From Purshia tridentata (taxonomy: Eukaryota; Streptophyta; Magnoliopsida; Rosales; Rosaceae): a DNA stretch of 64,000 nt. Below the pieces are notes generated by a model. The model did not search any database. It was given only the letters and a program-made list of their open reading frames with translations, and had not been told where the DNA came from. Below, in pieces: positions 9,220 to 20,900 of the stretch. The position numbers were made by a program, and so were the translations under genes. Positions within the stretch are counted from its first letter, which is position 1. Every line of letters starts with the position of its first letter. The DNA lies in NCBI GenBank assembly GCA_003254885.1, contig QANT01000552.1, positions 1 through 64,000 of the forward strand, in the 5' to 3' direction.

Positions 9220-12200
9220 TCACTTTTCTCCCAATTGCCACTCCCTAGGGATCGAGTACATGGTGGGGGAGAAAGAAGCAAGCCTACAATGGATTGAATT
9301 CACAATCACCTTTAGCAAGGAGGTTGGGTTTACAGCTTCCTCTTTGAAAATGCTATTGTTTCTTTCCCTCCAAATAGCATAAACTGCAGTAGCCAAACAA
9401 AGCTTCAGGATAATGGTCTTTATGTGCTTCCCTTTCCACGAACTAGCTGCACATCTAACCAACACGAGCCACGACGTAGGAATGGGCGGTGCACCACACT
9501 TGGACATCAAATCGGTCCAAATATGCTTACTGTACGGGCAGTCAAAGAAAAGATGCGAATGAGTCTCCATCTCTCTCTTACAAAGAACACAAGTCATGTC
9601 GATAGAGGGCTTGTAAACATGGATGCGATCAGCGGTGGCAAGTCTCTCTCGAATGGCCAGCCAAAGGACAAAACTCATATGAGGGATGTTGTTGCTAAAC
9701 CACACAAGCTTGTACCACGGAACCTTAGGCGCACGATATCTCAAGCTCTCCCAGGTAGACGCAGCCATGTACATACCAGAGGAGGAAGGCAGCCACACAA
9801 TGGAATCATCCCTATTAATATTAGGGTTATAGGAAGACATAAGGTGCTTGATCTCCAAGAGCTCGGGGGAACTAGAGGCCAGCCACTCCCATACATCATT
9901 GGAGACAATTGCACTTACCTTGGCATTAGCTGTGAGCCCCGAATCATACACCACCCGCTCACCCCAAGCCAAAACAATAGGGCCCCTGGGATGCCAATTG
10001 TCAGACCACAAGGCTGTTCTATCACCATTCCCAATCTTGTGAAGGATCCGGGGCCGAGCCAAGGGGCGGAGCTTGAGAATCTTCCTCCAATTCCAAGAGC
10101 AAATTTACGGGGGTTTGATCTCCCAAATGTTCCTCACCTTGATATGGTAGGCATTAACCCACTTGGTCCACATGTTATCCACACCATAGATGAGCTGCCA
10201 GAGGTGCCTCAACATAAGAGCCTTGTTCCAAATAGGCAAGGCTTTGATACCTAAACCACCCTCTCTTTTCGGCTTGCACACACTATCCCAAGCCACCTTA
10301 GCACCGTTGCCACTAACTTCCGATCCAGTCCAAAGAAAGGCCCCAATCTTTTGCTCTATGTTGAGGAGAACCTTCTTTGAAAGCATAATGTGGCTAGCCC
10401 AAAAAATGTGCATACTAGAGAGCACCGAAATGATGAGTTGTAGCCGCCCAGCAAAGGAGAGGAACTTGTTGCGCCAAGAGTTTATTCGGGTAGCCACATT
10501 GTCAACAAGGCTCACACAATCTCTAATCTGAAGCTTGGTTGAGATAATGGGGATGCCAAGGTACCTAATCAGAAGAATGCCCACTTTAAACTCAAGGCAT
10601 GCATCAATTTGGGGCTGGATGCTAGAATGAACTCTCGAAGTGAACAGATTGCTCTTGAGGGGATTGGCTTTAAGGCCCAAGAGCATATAGAAGTCATCCA
10701 AGGCCTCCTTGAGAGTGCGGACAGAAGGTAGGTCGCCCCGACAAAGCATGATGAGATCGTTCGCAAAGCATAAATGAGTCAACTTCACCTTGTCGCATTT
10801 CCAATGGTATCTGAATTGCTGGTTGTTGCTAACTTTGAGCGCAATAATCTTAGTCAAGACTTCCATAACAATGACAAAGAGATATGGAGACATAGGGTCA
10901 CCTTGACGGATGCCACGAGTGCTTTGAAAGAAACCGGCAAGCACCCCATTGACACATATAGAGAATCTAAGAGTGGTCAAGCAAGCTTGTATCCATTGAA
11001 TCATGATGTTAGGGAACTTAAGGGCAGCAAGGGTTTCGAGAAGGAAACTCCAATCCACCATATCATAGGCCTTCATAATATCCACTTTAAGGGCACAACG
11101 AGGGTGAACACTTGTCTTGTGATAATCGCGAAGAAGCTCCTGAACCAAGAGGATGTTATCACCTATCCTTCGCCCTGCCACAAAAGCCGTTTGGTTAGGC
11201 CTAATGATAGAGGGCAGCACCCCTTTGATTCGGTTTGCAATGACCTTAGCAATGATCTTGTAAATAGTGTTGCAGCAAGATATGGGCCGAAAGTCACATA
11301 ACTTGGTGGCATTGGGCACTTTGGGAATAAGTGTGACCGAGGTTGCATTACACTCTCGTAGGAGGTGACCTGTAGTGAAGAATTCCAGAATAGCAGCTAT
11401 GATGTCCCCGCCAATGATATGCCACGTTACTTGGTAGAAGTGAGCATTAAACCCATCAGGACCAGGAGCCTTGTTGGGGTTCATAGTGAAACAAGCCTCC
11501 TTGATCTCCTCCGCCGTGACTAAGAGACCAAGGGAAGAGGCTTGGGCATCTGAAAGAGTAGTAGAAATCACATCTCTAGGAGTAGTGTCGCTGCCCTTGC
11601 TAGATAAACTAGGAGCACACCAAAGATTCTCGTAAAAGTTGACCACCTCCTCTCTAACATTATCATACCCTTCAACAACCGTGCCATCATCCCTATGGAT
11701 AGTTGTGATCTTGTTCATGTTCCTCCTCCCCAAAGTGGACTTAAAGAAAAAGGCCGAGTTCCTATCCCCTTCCTTTAGCCATATCATGCGGGACTTTTGC
11801 TTGTTAAAGAGCTCTTCCTCCTCAATAGCCTTGACATAAACCAAGACCAGCACTTTCTCCCTACTCCTTAGAGCAATATCGCACGGGTTAGATTCCAAGG
11901 CTCTTTGACAATCCGAAAGGTTCAGCTTGGCAATGGCAGCATTATTGACCACATTTCCCACCCTTTCTTTGTTTAGCTTCTTCAATTCCTCTTTAACTAG
12001 CTTGAGCTTCTTAGACACTTGGAATTGGATAGTCCCATCCACGATCGTTTGCCAACACCGAGTAACAAGGGGAAGAAATTCATCTCTTTTGGACATGAAA
12101 TTAAAAAACTTGAAGGGGCACTTTCTAGTTCGGCAAGAGATCCCTAGATTGACCATGCATGGGCTGTGGTCCGAAATCCCCGGAATAAGGAAATCAGCCC

Positions 12201-12852
12201 CCGAATTGGTAAACTTCGAAATCCAAGTTTCATTGACCATCACTCTATCCAGCTTCTTAGAAACACAATTCAAGGTGTGTCGTTTATCACTCCAAGTGTA
12301 TAAGGCACCTGTAAATCGGAGATCGTCAGCTTCAATATCATCAATACACTTCTAAAAATCCATCATAGCACTAGTAGTAGCATTTGATCCCCCCACAATC
12401 TCTAAGGAAGATCTCGCCACATTTTAGTCCCCCAAAATCACCCACGGCTGATTTGTGACACAAGAAGCAAAGTCACCTAACTCCCTCCACAAACACTTTC
12501 GGAGAGCATTATCATTTGAGCCATACACAAAGGAAGCAAAGAATTCAACCTTGCATTCAATATGGGTAACCCTAAAGTTGATCACTTGGTCCAATTCATT
12601 CAACTTAACAAGGCTGAAAGCACTAGGGTTCCATGCAACCCAAATCCTACCACGATCACTCGACGCATAGTTATCCTCTACACTCCAATTTGGAAAAATA
12701 GAGTTAGAAACAAAAACTTTATTACACTTGCACACCCTTGTCTCCACAATGCCAATAAGGGCCACCTGGTTATCATTCACAAAATTCCACATCTCAGCTT
12801 GCTTAGGGGGAGAATTGAAGCCCCTAATGTTCCAACAAGCAACCCTGATCAT
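9220..12852 (-). pseudogene. LINE-1 ORF2: endonuclease-reverse transcriptase, stops but no frameshift
   Basis: A single frame of 1,211 codons runs from ATG 12850-12852 to the stop at 9220-9222. The N-terminal endonuclease shows WNIRG, GIVETRV, VYGSN, ILGD and ISDHSPC. The RT (about residues 505-770) shows KAPGPDGFN, KVDIMKAYDMVDW (motif A), RGIRQGDPMSPYLF (motif B) and KANPLKSN. The zf-RVT domain near the C-terminus has C1088-X2-C1091 with His-rich spacing to C1105, then WRERNN. In-frame stops lie at 12424-12426 (in the GDFN endonuclease motif), 12352-12354 and 10105-10107. The RT catalytic box reads FAND (10756-10767) where FADD is expected, so one catalytic aspartate is lost. The lack of frameshifts suggests fairly recent decay. 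The frame has no RNase H domain. Internal M-starting fragments are not separate genes. Confidence 0.92.
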
Positions 12853-14812
12853 TGAGAACGTTTAGGAGATGCGCCGGGGCTGGAAATGCCCATCTTATGC
12901 ATTTCTTCTTCATCTTCTTCTTGTACTTGTTGCTTGAAAATGTCTCTTCTCCCACTAGAACACCATCAATATTCTTCCCAAGTATCTTGCTCGGCCAAAG
13001 AGACGTGTCGGGGGAAGTCATGCTGGGCTCAATATCATTAGTCGTGTCCCTCTCCACCTCAAGAACATTAAAGGAATTAAAAGAGGTTATCACAGGGGCT
13101 GGGGAGAGAGGTTCGCTCTCCTCATGGATTGCACAAGAGGTGCCAGCACCTTTGAAGTTGTGAACAGCCCCAATCACCTCAATCAGATTGATAATGGGAC
13201 TCCAGCCACCCTTGCCCTTATCCCCATCTGCTCGGCCACTCCCTAATCTTGTATCAACCCTTTTATCCTCCATTCTAGCCTTGGGGGCTAAAATTCTTTA
13301 GTCTGAGCAATAGCATCTGCTGCCCCCTTCTTAACCCACACCATTGGTTTGTAATTTGGGGTGCAGCTACCTGTTATGTGTCCGAAGGATTTACACAAAG
13401 TGCACACCATCGGTTTCTATTGATACTCAACCTTGATCTCCAAAAATTTAGGGGAGGTACCCTCCTCATCTTCACCATTCAACACCAGGAAAAAAGAGTC
13501 TATCAAATCTGCCGAAGCCTCCACTTCCACACAAACCCTAGCATAAGAGATCCTTTTGTGATTTTCGGTGAGGCTATCTGCATATAGGGGCCTTCCCACT
13601 GCACTAGCAATGTACCTCAGCCCATTTGCTGTCCAAAACTCATGGGGAACATTGTAGAACTTTGCCCAAATTGGGACCCTAGAGTGGGACTCCTTAGTGA
13701 GAATAAGACTTTGCTGCCATTTCTTTAAGAATAGAGGCTTACATGCAAATAGCCATTGACCAGCCTCAAAAATTTTTGAACAATCTTCAACCTACAGAAC
13801 TTGAAGAAAAAAAACCCACTATCATTGGCCAATACCTCAACTAGCCCCTTGTGTCCCCACACTCTCATCGCAATGGATTTTACCGCTGTGAAATGAAGCT
13901 TCTTCTCCAACATATAACCCACTAAACAGTTTTCCCATTGCTTGCAGCCCTCTGCCGCCACATGGGATGGTGGAGACACCACTCTCCGGTTGCCTTCCAA
14001 AGTTGGCTGATGAAACTTGAGCTTCATGGGCACATGGGGGGGATTCCAAGCCCCACTCACAGCTTGGCTATAATTTCTGGGCTGCTTAGGCACAATTTGG
14101 GAGGTGGTAATGGGGGGTACGGTTTGGGAAGGGGGTTTCGGGTTCTAATCATTTTTTGGGCAAAGGGAATCAGCTGGAGTAGGGGACAGGAGAAGGGAAA
14201 CGAAATTTCCTTAAACAAGAATAAATTGTGGTCAGGTTCTTTATCCAAAAACAAAGAATTACCCAAAAACAAAGAATTACCATTTTGGGAGGGACATGGC
14301 AGGGGTGTATTGGGGGTGCAGTTAGCCAAAGTGGTGTGACCCCCCATGTTTGGCTGCTTTTCATGCATGTGAAGCAAGGAGGTGGCCCTAACTGTCAGAA
14401 AGTCATGTCCCATGCAGCTGGCTGGTGCAGCAACCAAGGGGCGCATGTGACCAGCAGGGGCTGACTTCTTTGCCTGCTCCAGCTCTCTAGTAACCAATGG
14501 GTTATTGCCCGATGGAAAATGAGGAGTACCTTGTTCAATCTGAAGTTGTGGAGACTCCTCCTCCATTGCACTAACTTGCAAACTCAGAGCAGCCATGGGG
14601 TTCATACTATAAAGCTCACAAAGAAGATTTAAGGGGGGGTAAGACGTTGGGGGAGGACTTGAAGAAGGGTTGGGGGGGGGGGGGNTAGGGGCAAGGAAGG
14701 CTACTGAAGACAACTCTAAAGCAGGGGTTTGAAGGTAGAGGAAGACGAATAAGAAATTAAGGTAGAGGGCAGCGAAAGAGGATTTAAAGGGGTAGGGGAA
14801 GGTAGGGGGCAT
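12824..14812 (-). pseudogene. LINE-1 ORF1: DUF4283/zinc-knuckle protein, broken
   Basis: The ORF1 product would bind the LINE RNA in the retrotransposition particle. It starts at ATG 14810-14812 (MPPTFPYPF), like LINE-2 ORF1 (MPPTF). A proline-rich N-terminal part is open to 14057. The DUF4283 region (NYSQAVSG, RRVVSPPSHVAAEGCK, GYMLEKKL) lies in another frame at 13725-14093. A further piece, RPLYADSL...ISYARVCVE, is at 13417-13599 and a zinc knuckle follows at about 13370-13410. The lysine-rich C-terminal part, with GKNIDGV, is at 12824-13273. At least three frame changes separate these parts. The final frame overruns the ORF2 start instead of ending at the ATGA overlap seen in LINE-2. An undetermined base lies in the G-run at 14672-14685. 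Confidence 0.85.
14685..14685. other. Undetermined base (N) after a G-run
   Basis: A single N follows a run of 13 G (14672-14684) inside LINE-1 ORF1. The run length is probably uncertain, so frame statements across it are unsafe. Confidence 0.95.
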
Positions 14813-14971
14813 TGTGTCATGGTGGGAGGCAACTCAGATGCTAAAAGAGATATAGGACTGGTCAGAATCAAGGTTTAGGGGGCGAAAGGTGGGATTCTGG
14901 TAGGGGGCAGCAAGGAGGATTCCAGAGAGAAGGAGGAGCATCTCCCTCTAGTAATTAGCGAAATGACATTT

Positions 14972-14988
14972 TTGAGGGCTAGAATGTT
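14972..14988. repeat. Right target-site duplication of LINE-1
   Basis: TTGAGGGCTAGAATGTT matches 8974-8990 at 16 of 17 positions and continues into normal subunit H sequence (AATCCAAGC). Homology extends further left at lower identity (CGAAATG at 14959-14965 against 8961-8967), so the duplication may be as long as 30 bp. Confidence 0.65.
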
Positions 14989-17900
14989 AATCCAAGCATG
15001 AGAACGTGCTTCTTGCCAACCATGCACGTTTTGGTGCAACTTTAACCAAGTCGTGCACAGTGTGCACCAAAAATGACATTCCACGCATTCTTAACACCTA
15101 AACTGGTTCATTGGGGCTAGAACGCTAATCCAAACAAGAGAAAGTGCTTCCTCATATCCTTATTGCCAACCGGGGACGTTATGGTGCAATTGAAACGAAA
15201 TTCGGTTGAGGAGGCACCGAAATGGGGTTTTCGTGCGTTCTTATCAACAGCATGCGCTTCTTGAGGGCTAGAACGCTAATCCAAGAATGAGAAAGCACTT
15301 CCCCACATCTTTCTTGCCAACCGAGCACATTTTGGTGGAAATTGCACGAAATTGGATTGAGTACGCACCGAAATAAAGTTTTCGTGCCTTCTAAACACCA
15401 AATGTGCTTCTCTAGGCCTAGAATGCTAATCCAAGCGTGAGAAAGTGCTTCCCCATGTCTTTCTTGCCAACCGATAACGTTTTGGTGCAACTTTAACCAA
15501 ATTGTAAAGAGTGTGCACCGAAATGACGTCTTCGATCATTCCTAACACCCAAACTGGTTCTTTAGGGCTAGCACGCTAATCAAGACATTAGAGAGTGCTT
15601 CCTCACCTCTTTCTTGCCAATCGGGCACTTTTTGGTGCAATTTGGACCAAGTTAGACTGAGTATGCACTGAAATGACGTATTCGTGCACTCGTAGCACCT
15701 AAAGTTGTTCTTTGGGGCTTGAACGCTCATCGACACATGAGAGAGTGCTTCCCCAAGTCTTTCTTTCCAACAGGGAACGTTTTGGTGCAACTTTAATCGA
15801 ATTGGACTCAGTGTGCGCCGAAACGACGTTTTCGTGCATTCTTAAGACCTCAAGTGGTTGCTTAGGGTTAGCACGCAAATATCGAGACATGAGAAAGTGC
15901 TTCCTTATGTCTTTCTTGCCTACCAAGGAACTTTTGGTGCAATTTGGACGAATTTGGACTGAGTACGCACTGAAATGATGTTTTCGTGCATTCTTAGCAC
16001 CTCAAGTGGTTCTTCAGGGTTGGCACGCTAATCGAGACATGGGAACGTGCGTCCTCATGTCCTTTTTGCCAACCGGGCACATTTTGATGCAATTTAGATG
16101 ATTTCGTGCATTCTTAAGACCTCAAGTGGTTGCTTATGGTTAGCACGCAAATATCGAGACATGAGAAAGTGCTTCCTTATGTCTTTCTTGCCTACCAAGG
16201 AACTTTTGGTGCAATTTGGACGAATTTGGACTGAGTACGCACTGAAATGATGTTTTCGTGCATTCTTAGCACCTCAAGTGGTTCTTCAGGGCTGGCACGC
16301 TAATCGAGACATGGGAACGTGCGTCCTCATGTCCTTCTTGCCAACCGGGCACATTTTGATGCAATTTAGATGAAAGTAGACCAAGTGTGCACTAAAATGA
16401 GGTTTTAGTTCTTTCTTGACACGAAATGCACTTCTTGAGTGCTAGAACGTTAATCCAAGCATGAGAACGTGCTTCTTGCGAACCGCGCACATTTTGGTGC
16501 AACTTTAACTAAGTCGTGCACAGTGTGCACCGAAATTACGTTCCACGCATTCTTAACACCTGAACTGGTTCGTTGCGGCTAGAACCCTAATCCAAACAAT
16601 AGAAAATGCTTCCTCATGTCCTTGTTGCCAACCGGGGACGTTTTGGTGCAATTGAAACGAAATTGGGTGGAGGAGGCACCGAAATAGGGTTTCCGTGCGT
16701 TCTTATCAAAAGCATGCGCTTCTTGAGGGCTAGAACGCTATTCCAAGAATGAGAAAACGCTTCCCCACATCTTTCCTGCAAACCAGGCACGTTTTGGTGG
16801 AAATTGCACGAAATTGGATTGAGTACGCACCGAAATAATGTTTTCATGCCTTCTAAACACGAAATGTGCTTTTTTAGGGCTAGAATGCTGATCCAAGCGT
16901 TAGAAAGTGCTTCCCCATGTCTTTCTTGCCAACCGATAACGTTTTGGTGCAACTTTAACCAAATTGTACAGAGTGCGGACCGAAATGACGTCTTTGTTCA
17001 TTCCTAACACCCAAAGTAGTTCTTTAGGGCTAGCACGCTAATCGAGACATTAGAGAGTGCTTCCTCACCTCTTTCTTGCCAATCGGGCACATTTTGGTGC
17101 AATTTGGACCAATTTAGATTAAGTATGCACCGAAATGACGTATTCGTGCACTCTTAGCACCTAAAGTTGTTCTTTGGGGCTTGAATGCTCATCGAGAGAT
17201 GAGAGAGTCGTTCCCCATGTCTTTCTTTCGAACGGGGAACGGTTTGGCGCAACTTTAATCGAATTGGACTCAGTGTGCGCCGAAACGACGTTTTCTTGCA
17301 TTCTTAATACCTCAAGTGGTTCCTTAGGGTTAGCACGCAAATATCGAGACATGAGAAAGTGCTTCCTTATGTCTTTCTTGCCCACCAAGGAAGTTTTGGT
17401 GCAATTTGGACGAATTTGGACTGAGTACGCACTGAAATGATGTTTTCGTGCATTCTTAGCTCCTCAAGTGGTTCTTCAGGGCTGGCACGCTAATCGAGAC
17501 ATGGGAACGTGCGTCCTCATGTCCTTCTTGCCAACCGGGCACGTTTTGATGCAATTTAAGTGAAAGTAGACTGAGTGTGCACTGAAATGAGGTTTTAGAA
17601 TCTTCATAACACGAAATGCGCTTCTTGAGGGCTCGAACGTTAATCCAAGCATGAGAACGTGCTTCTTGCCAACCCCGCACGTTTTGGTGCAACGTTAACC
17701 AAGTCATGCACAGTGTGCACCGAAATGACGTTCCACGCATTCTTAACACCTAAACTGGTTCGTTGGGGCTTGAACGCTAATCCAAACAAGAGAAAGTGCT
17801 TCCTCATATCCTTATTGCCAACCGGGGACGTTATGGTGTAATTGAAACGAAATTGGTTTGAGGAGGCACCGAAATGGGGTTTTCATGCGTTCTTATCAAC

Positions 17901-20900
17901 AGCATGCGCTTTTTGAGGACTAGAACGCTAATCGAAGAATGCGCAAGCGCTTCCCCACATCTTTCCTGCCAACCGGGCACGTTTTGGTGGAAATTGCACG
18001 AAATTGGATTGAGTACGCACCGAAATAAAGTTTTAGTGCCTTCTAAACACGAAATGTGCTTCTTTAGGGTTAGAATGCTAATCCAATCGTGAGAAAGTGC
18101 TTCCCCATGTCTTTCTTGCCAACCGGTAACGTTTTGGTACACCTTTAACCAAATTGTACAGAGTGCGCACCGAAATGACGTCTTCGTTCATTCCTAACAC
18201 CCAAAATGGTTCTTTAGGGCTAGCACGCTAATCGAGACATTACAGAGTGCTTCCTCACCCCTTTCTTGCCAATCGGGCACATTTTGGTGCAATTTGGATC
18301 AAGTTAGACTGAGTATTCACCGAAATGACATATTCGTGCACTCTTAAGACCTAAAGTTGTTCTTTGGAGCTTGAATGCTCATCGAGACATGAGAGAGTGC
18401 TTCCCCATGTCTTTCTTTCCAACGGGGACCGTTTTGGTGCAAATTTAATCGAATTGGAATCAGTGTGCGTCGAAATGACGTTTTCGTGCATTCTTAAGAC
18501 CTCAAGTGGTTCCTTATGGTTAGCACGCTATTATCTAGACACAAGAAAGTGCTTCCTTATGTCTTTCTTGCCCACCAAGGAAGTTTTGGTGCAATTTGGA
18601 CGAATTTGGACTGAGTACGCACCGAAATGATGTTTTCGTGCATTCTTAACACCTAAAGTGGTTCTTTGGGGCTGGCACGCTAATCGAGACATGAGAACGT
18701 GCGTCCTCATGTCCTTCTTGCCAACGAGGCACGTTTTGATGCAATTTAGACAAAAGTAGACTAAGTGTGCACTGAAATGAAGTTTTAGTTCCTTCTTAAC
18801 ACTAAATGCCCTTCTTCAGGGCAAGAAGGTTCATCCAACCATGAGAACATGCCTCTTTCCCATTGCGCAAGTTTTGGTGCACCTTTAGCCAAGTCGTGTA
18901 CAGTGTGCACCGAAATGACGTTTCATGCATTCTTAACACCTAAACTAGTTTGTTGGGGCTAGAATGCTAATCCTAACATGAGAAAGTGCTTCCTCATGTC
19001 CTTATTGCCAACCGGGGACCTTTTAGCGCAATTGAAACGAAATTGGGTTGAGGAGGCATCGAAATGCGGTTTTCGTGCGCTCTTATCAAAAGCATGCACT
19101 TCTTGAGGGCTAGAACGCTCATCCAAGAATGAGAAAGTGCTTCCCCACATCTTTCTTGCCAATCGGGGCACAGTTTGGCAAAAATATCACGAAATTGTAT
19201 TGAGTATGCACCGAAATGATGTTTTCGTGCCTTCTAAACAGAAAATGTGCTTCTTTAGGGCTAGAATGCCAATCCAAGCATGAGTAAGTGCTTCCCCATG
19301 TCTTTGTTGTCAATCGATAACGTTTTGGTGCAACTTTAACTAAATTGTATAGACTGCGCACTGAAATGACGTCTTCGTTCATTCCTAACAACCAAAGTGG
19401 TTCTTTAGGGCTAGACTTTAGAGAGTGCTTCCTCACCTCTTTCTTGCCAATCGGGCACATTTTGGTGCAATTTGGACCATGTTAGACTGAGTATGCACCA
19501 AAATGACGTATTTGTGCACTCTTAACACCTAAAGTTGTTCTTTGGGGCTTGAAGCTCATCGAGAGATGAGAGATTTCTTCCCTATGTCTTTCTTTCCAAC
19601 GGGGAACGTTTTGGTACAACTTTAATCGAATTGGACTCAGCGTGCGCCCAAATGACGTTTTCGTGCACTCTTAAGACCTCAAGTGGTTCCTTAGGGTTAG
19701 CACACTAATATTGAGACATGACAAAGTGCTTCCTTATGTCTTTCTTGCCCACCGAGGAAGTTTTGGAGCAATTTGGATGAATTTGGACTGAGTACGCACC
19801 GAAATGATGTTTTCGTGCATTCTTAACACCTAAAGTGGTTCTTTTGGGCTGGCACGCTAATCGAGACATAAGAACGTGTGTCCTCATGTCCTTCTTGCCA
19901 ACCGGGCACATTTTGATGTAATTTAGAGAAAAGTAGACTGTGTGTGCACTAAAATGAGGTTTTAGTTCCTTCTTAACACGAAATGCGCTTCTTGAGGGCT
20001 AGAACGTTCATCCAAGCATGATAACGTGCTTCTTGCCAACCACGCACATGTTGGAGCAACTTTAACCAAGTCGTGCACAGTGTCCACCGAAATGATGTTC
20101 CATGCATTCTTAACACCTAAACTGTTTCGTTGGGACTAGAACGCTAATCCAAACATGAGAAAGTGCTTCCTCATGTCCTTATTGCCAACCGGGGACATTT
20201 TGGTGCAATTGGAACAAAATTGGGTTGAGGAGGCACCGAAATGGGGTTTTCGTGACTTCTTATCAAAAGCAGGAGCTTCTTGTGGGCTAAAACGCTCATC
20301 CAAGAATGAGAAAATGCTTCCCCACATCTTTCTTGCCAACCGAGCACGTTTTGGTGGAAATTGCATGAAATTAGATTGAGGACGCACCGAAATGATGTTT
20401 TCGTGCCTTCTAAACACGAAATGTGGTTCTTTAGGGCTAGACTGCTAATACAAGCATGAGAAAGTGCTTCCGCTTGTCTTTCTTCCCAACCAATAACGTT
20501 TTGGTTCAACTTTAACCAAATTGTACAAAGTACGCATCGAAATGACGTCTTCGTTCATTCCTAAAACCAAAAATGGTTCTTTAGGGCTGGCACGCTGATC
20601 GAGACATTAGAGAGTGCTTCCTCACCTCTTTCTTGCCAATCGAGTGCGTTTTGGTGCAATTTCGACCAAGTTAGATTGAGTATGCACCAAAATGATGTAT
20701 TCGTGCACTCTTACCACCTAAAGGTGTTCTTTGGGCCTTGAACGCTCATCAAGACATGAGAGAGTGCTTCCCCATGTCTTTCTTTCCAACGGGGACCGTT
20801 TTGGTGCAACTTGAATTGAATAGGACTCAATGTGCGCCGAAATGACGTTTTCGTGCATTCTTCAGACCTCAAGTGGTTCCTTAGGGTTAGCACGCTAATA

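Larger units (their letters stand above)
8989..14958 (-). mobile_element. LINE-1: full-length plant L1-type LINE
   Basis: A nearly 6-kb non-LTR retrotransposon on the minus strand within satellite subunit H. Its 3' end is the T-run at 8989-9000 followed by GGTAAA, that is TTTACC-poly(A) on its own strand. Its 5' end, near 14943-14958, starts AGATGCTCCTCCTTCTCT and matches the 5' end of LINE-2, so it is full length. Order on its own strand: short 5' UTR, ORF1 (DUF4283 and zinc knuckle), ORF2 (endonuclease, RT, zf-RVT), 3' UTR with a hairpin. It is flanked by a 17-bp imperfect target-site duplication, which shows a normal target-primed insertion. ORF1 is frameshifted and ORF2 has three stops, so it is inactive. 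Confidence 0.93.

Noticed and set aside
9424-10254. Plus-strand 276-codon frame as a gene
   Set aside because: It is antisense to LINE-1 ORF2 zf-RVT sequence and shows no domain.
18364-18480. CENP-B-box-like site (TTTCTTTCCAACGGGGA in subunit E)
   Set aside because: It fails the essential TTCG and second-half positions of the CENP-B box, and plants are not known to use it.
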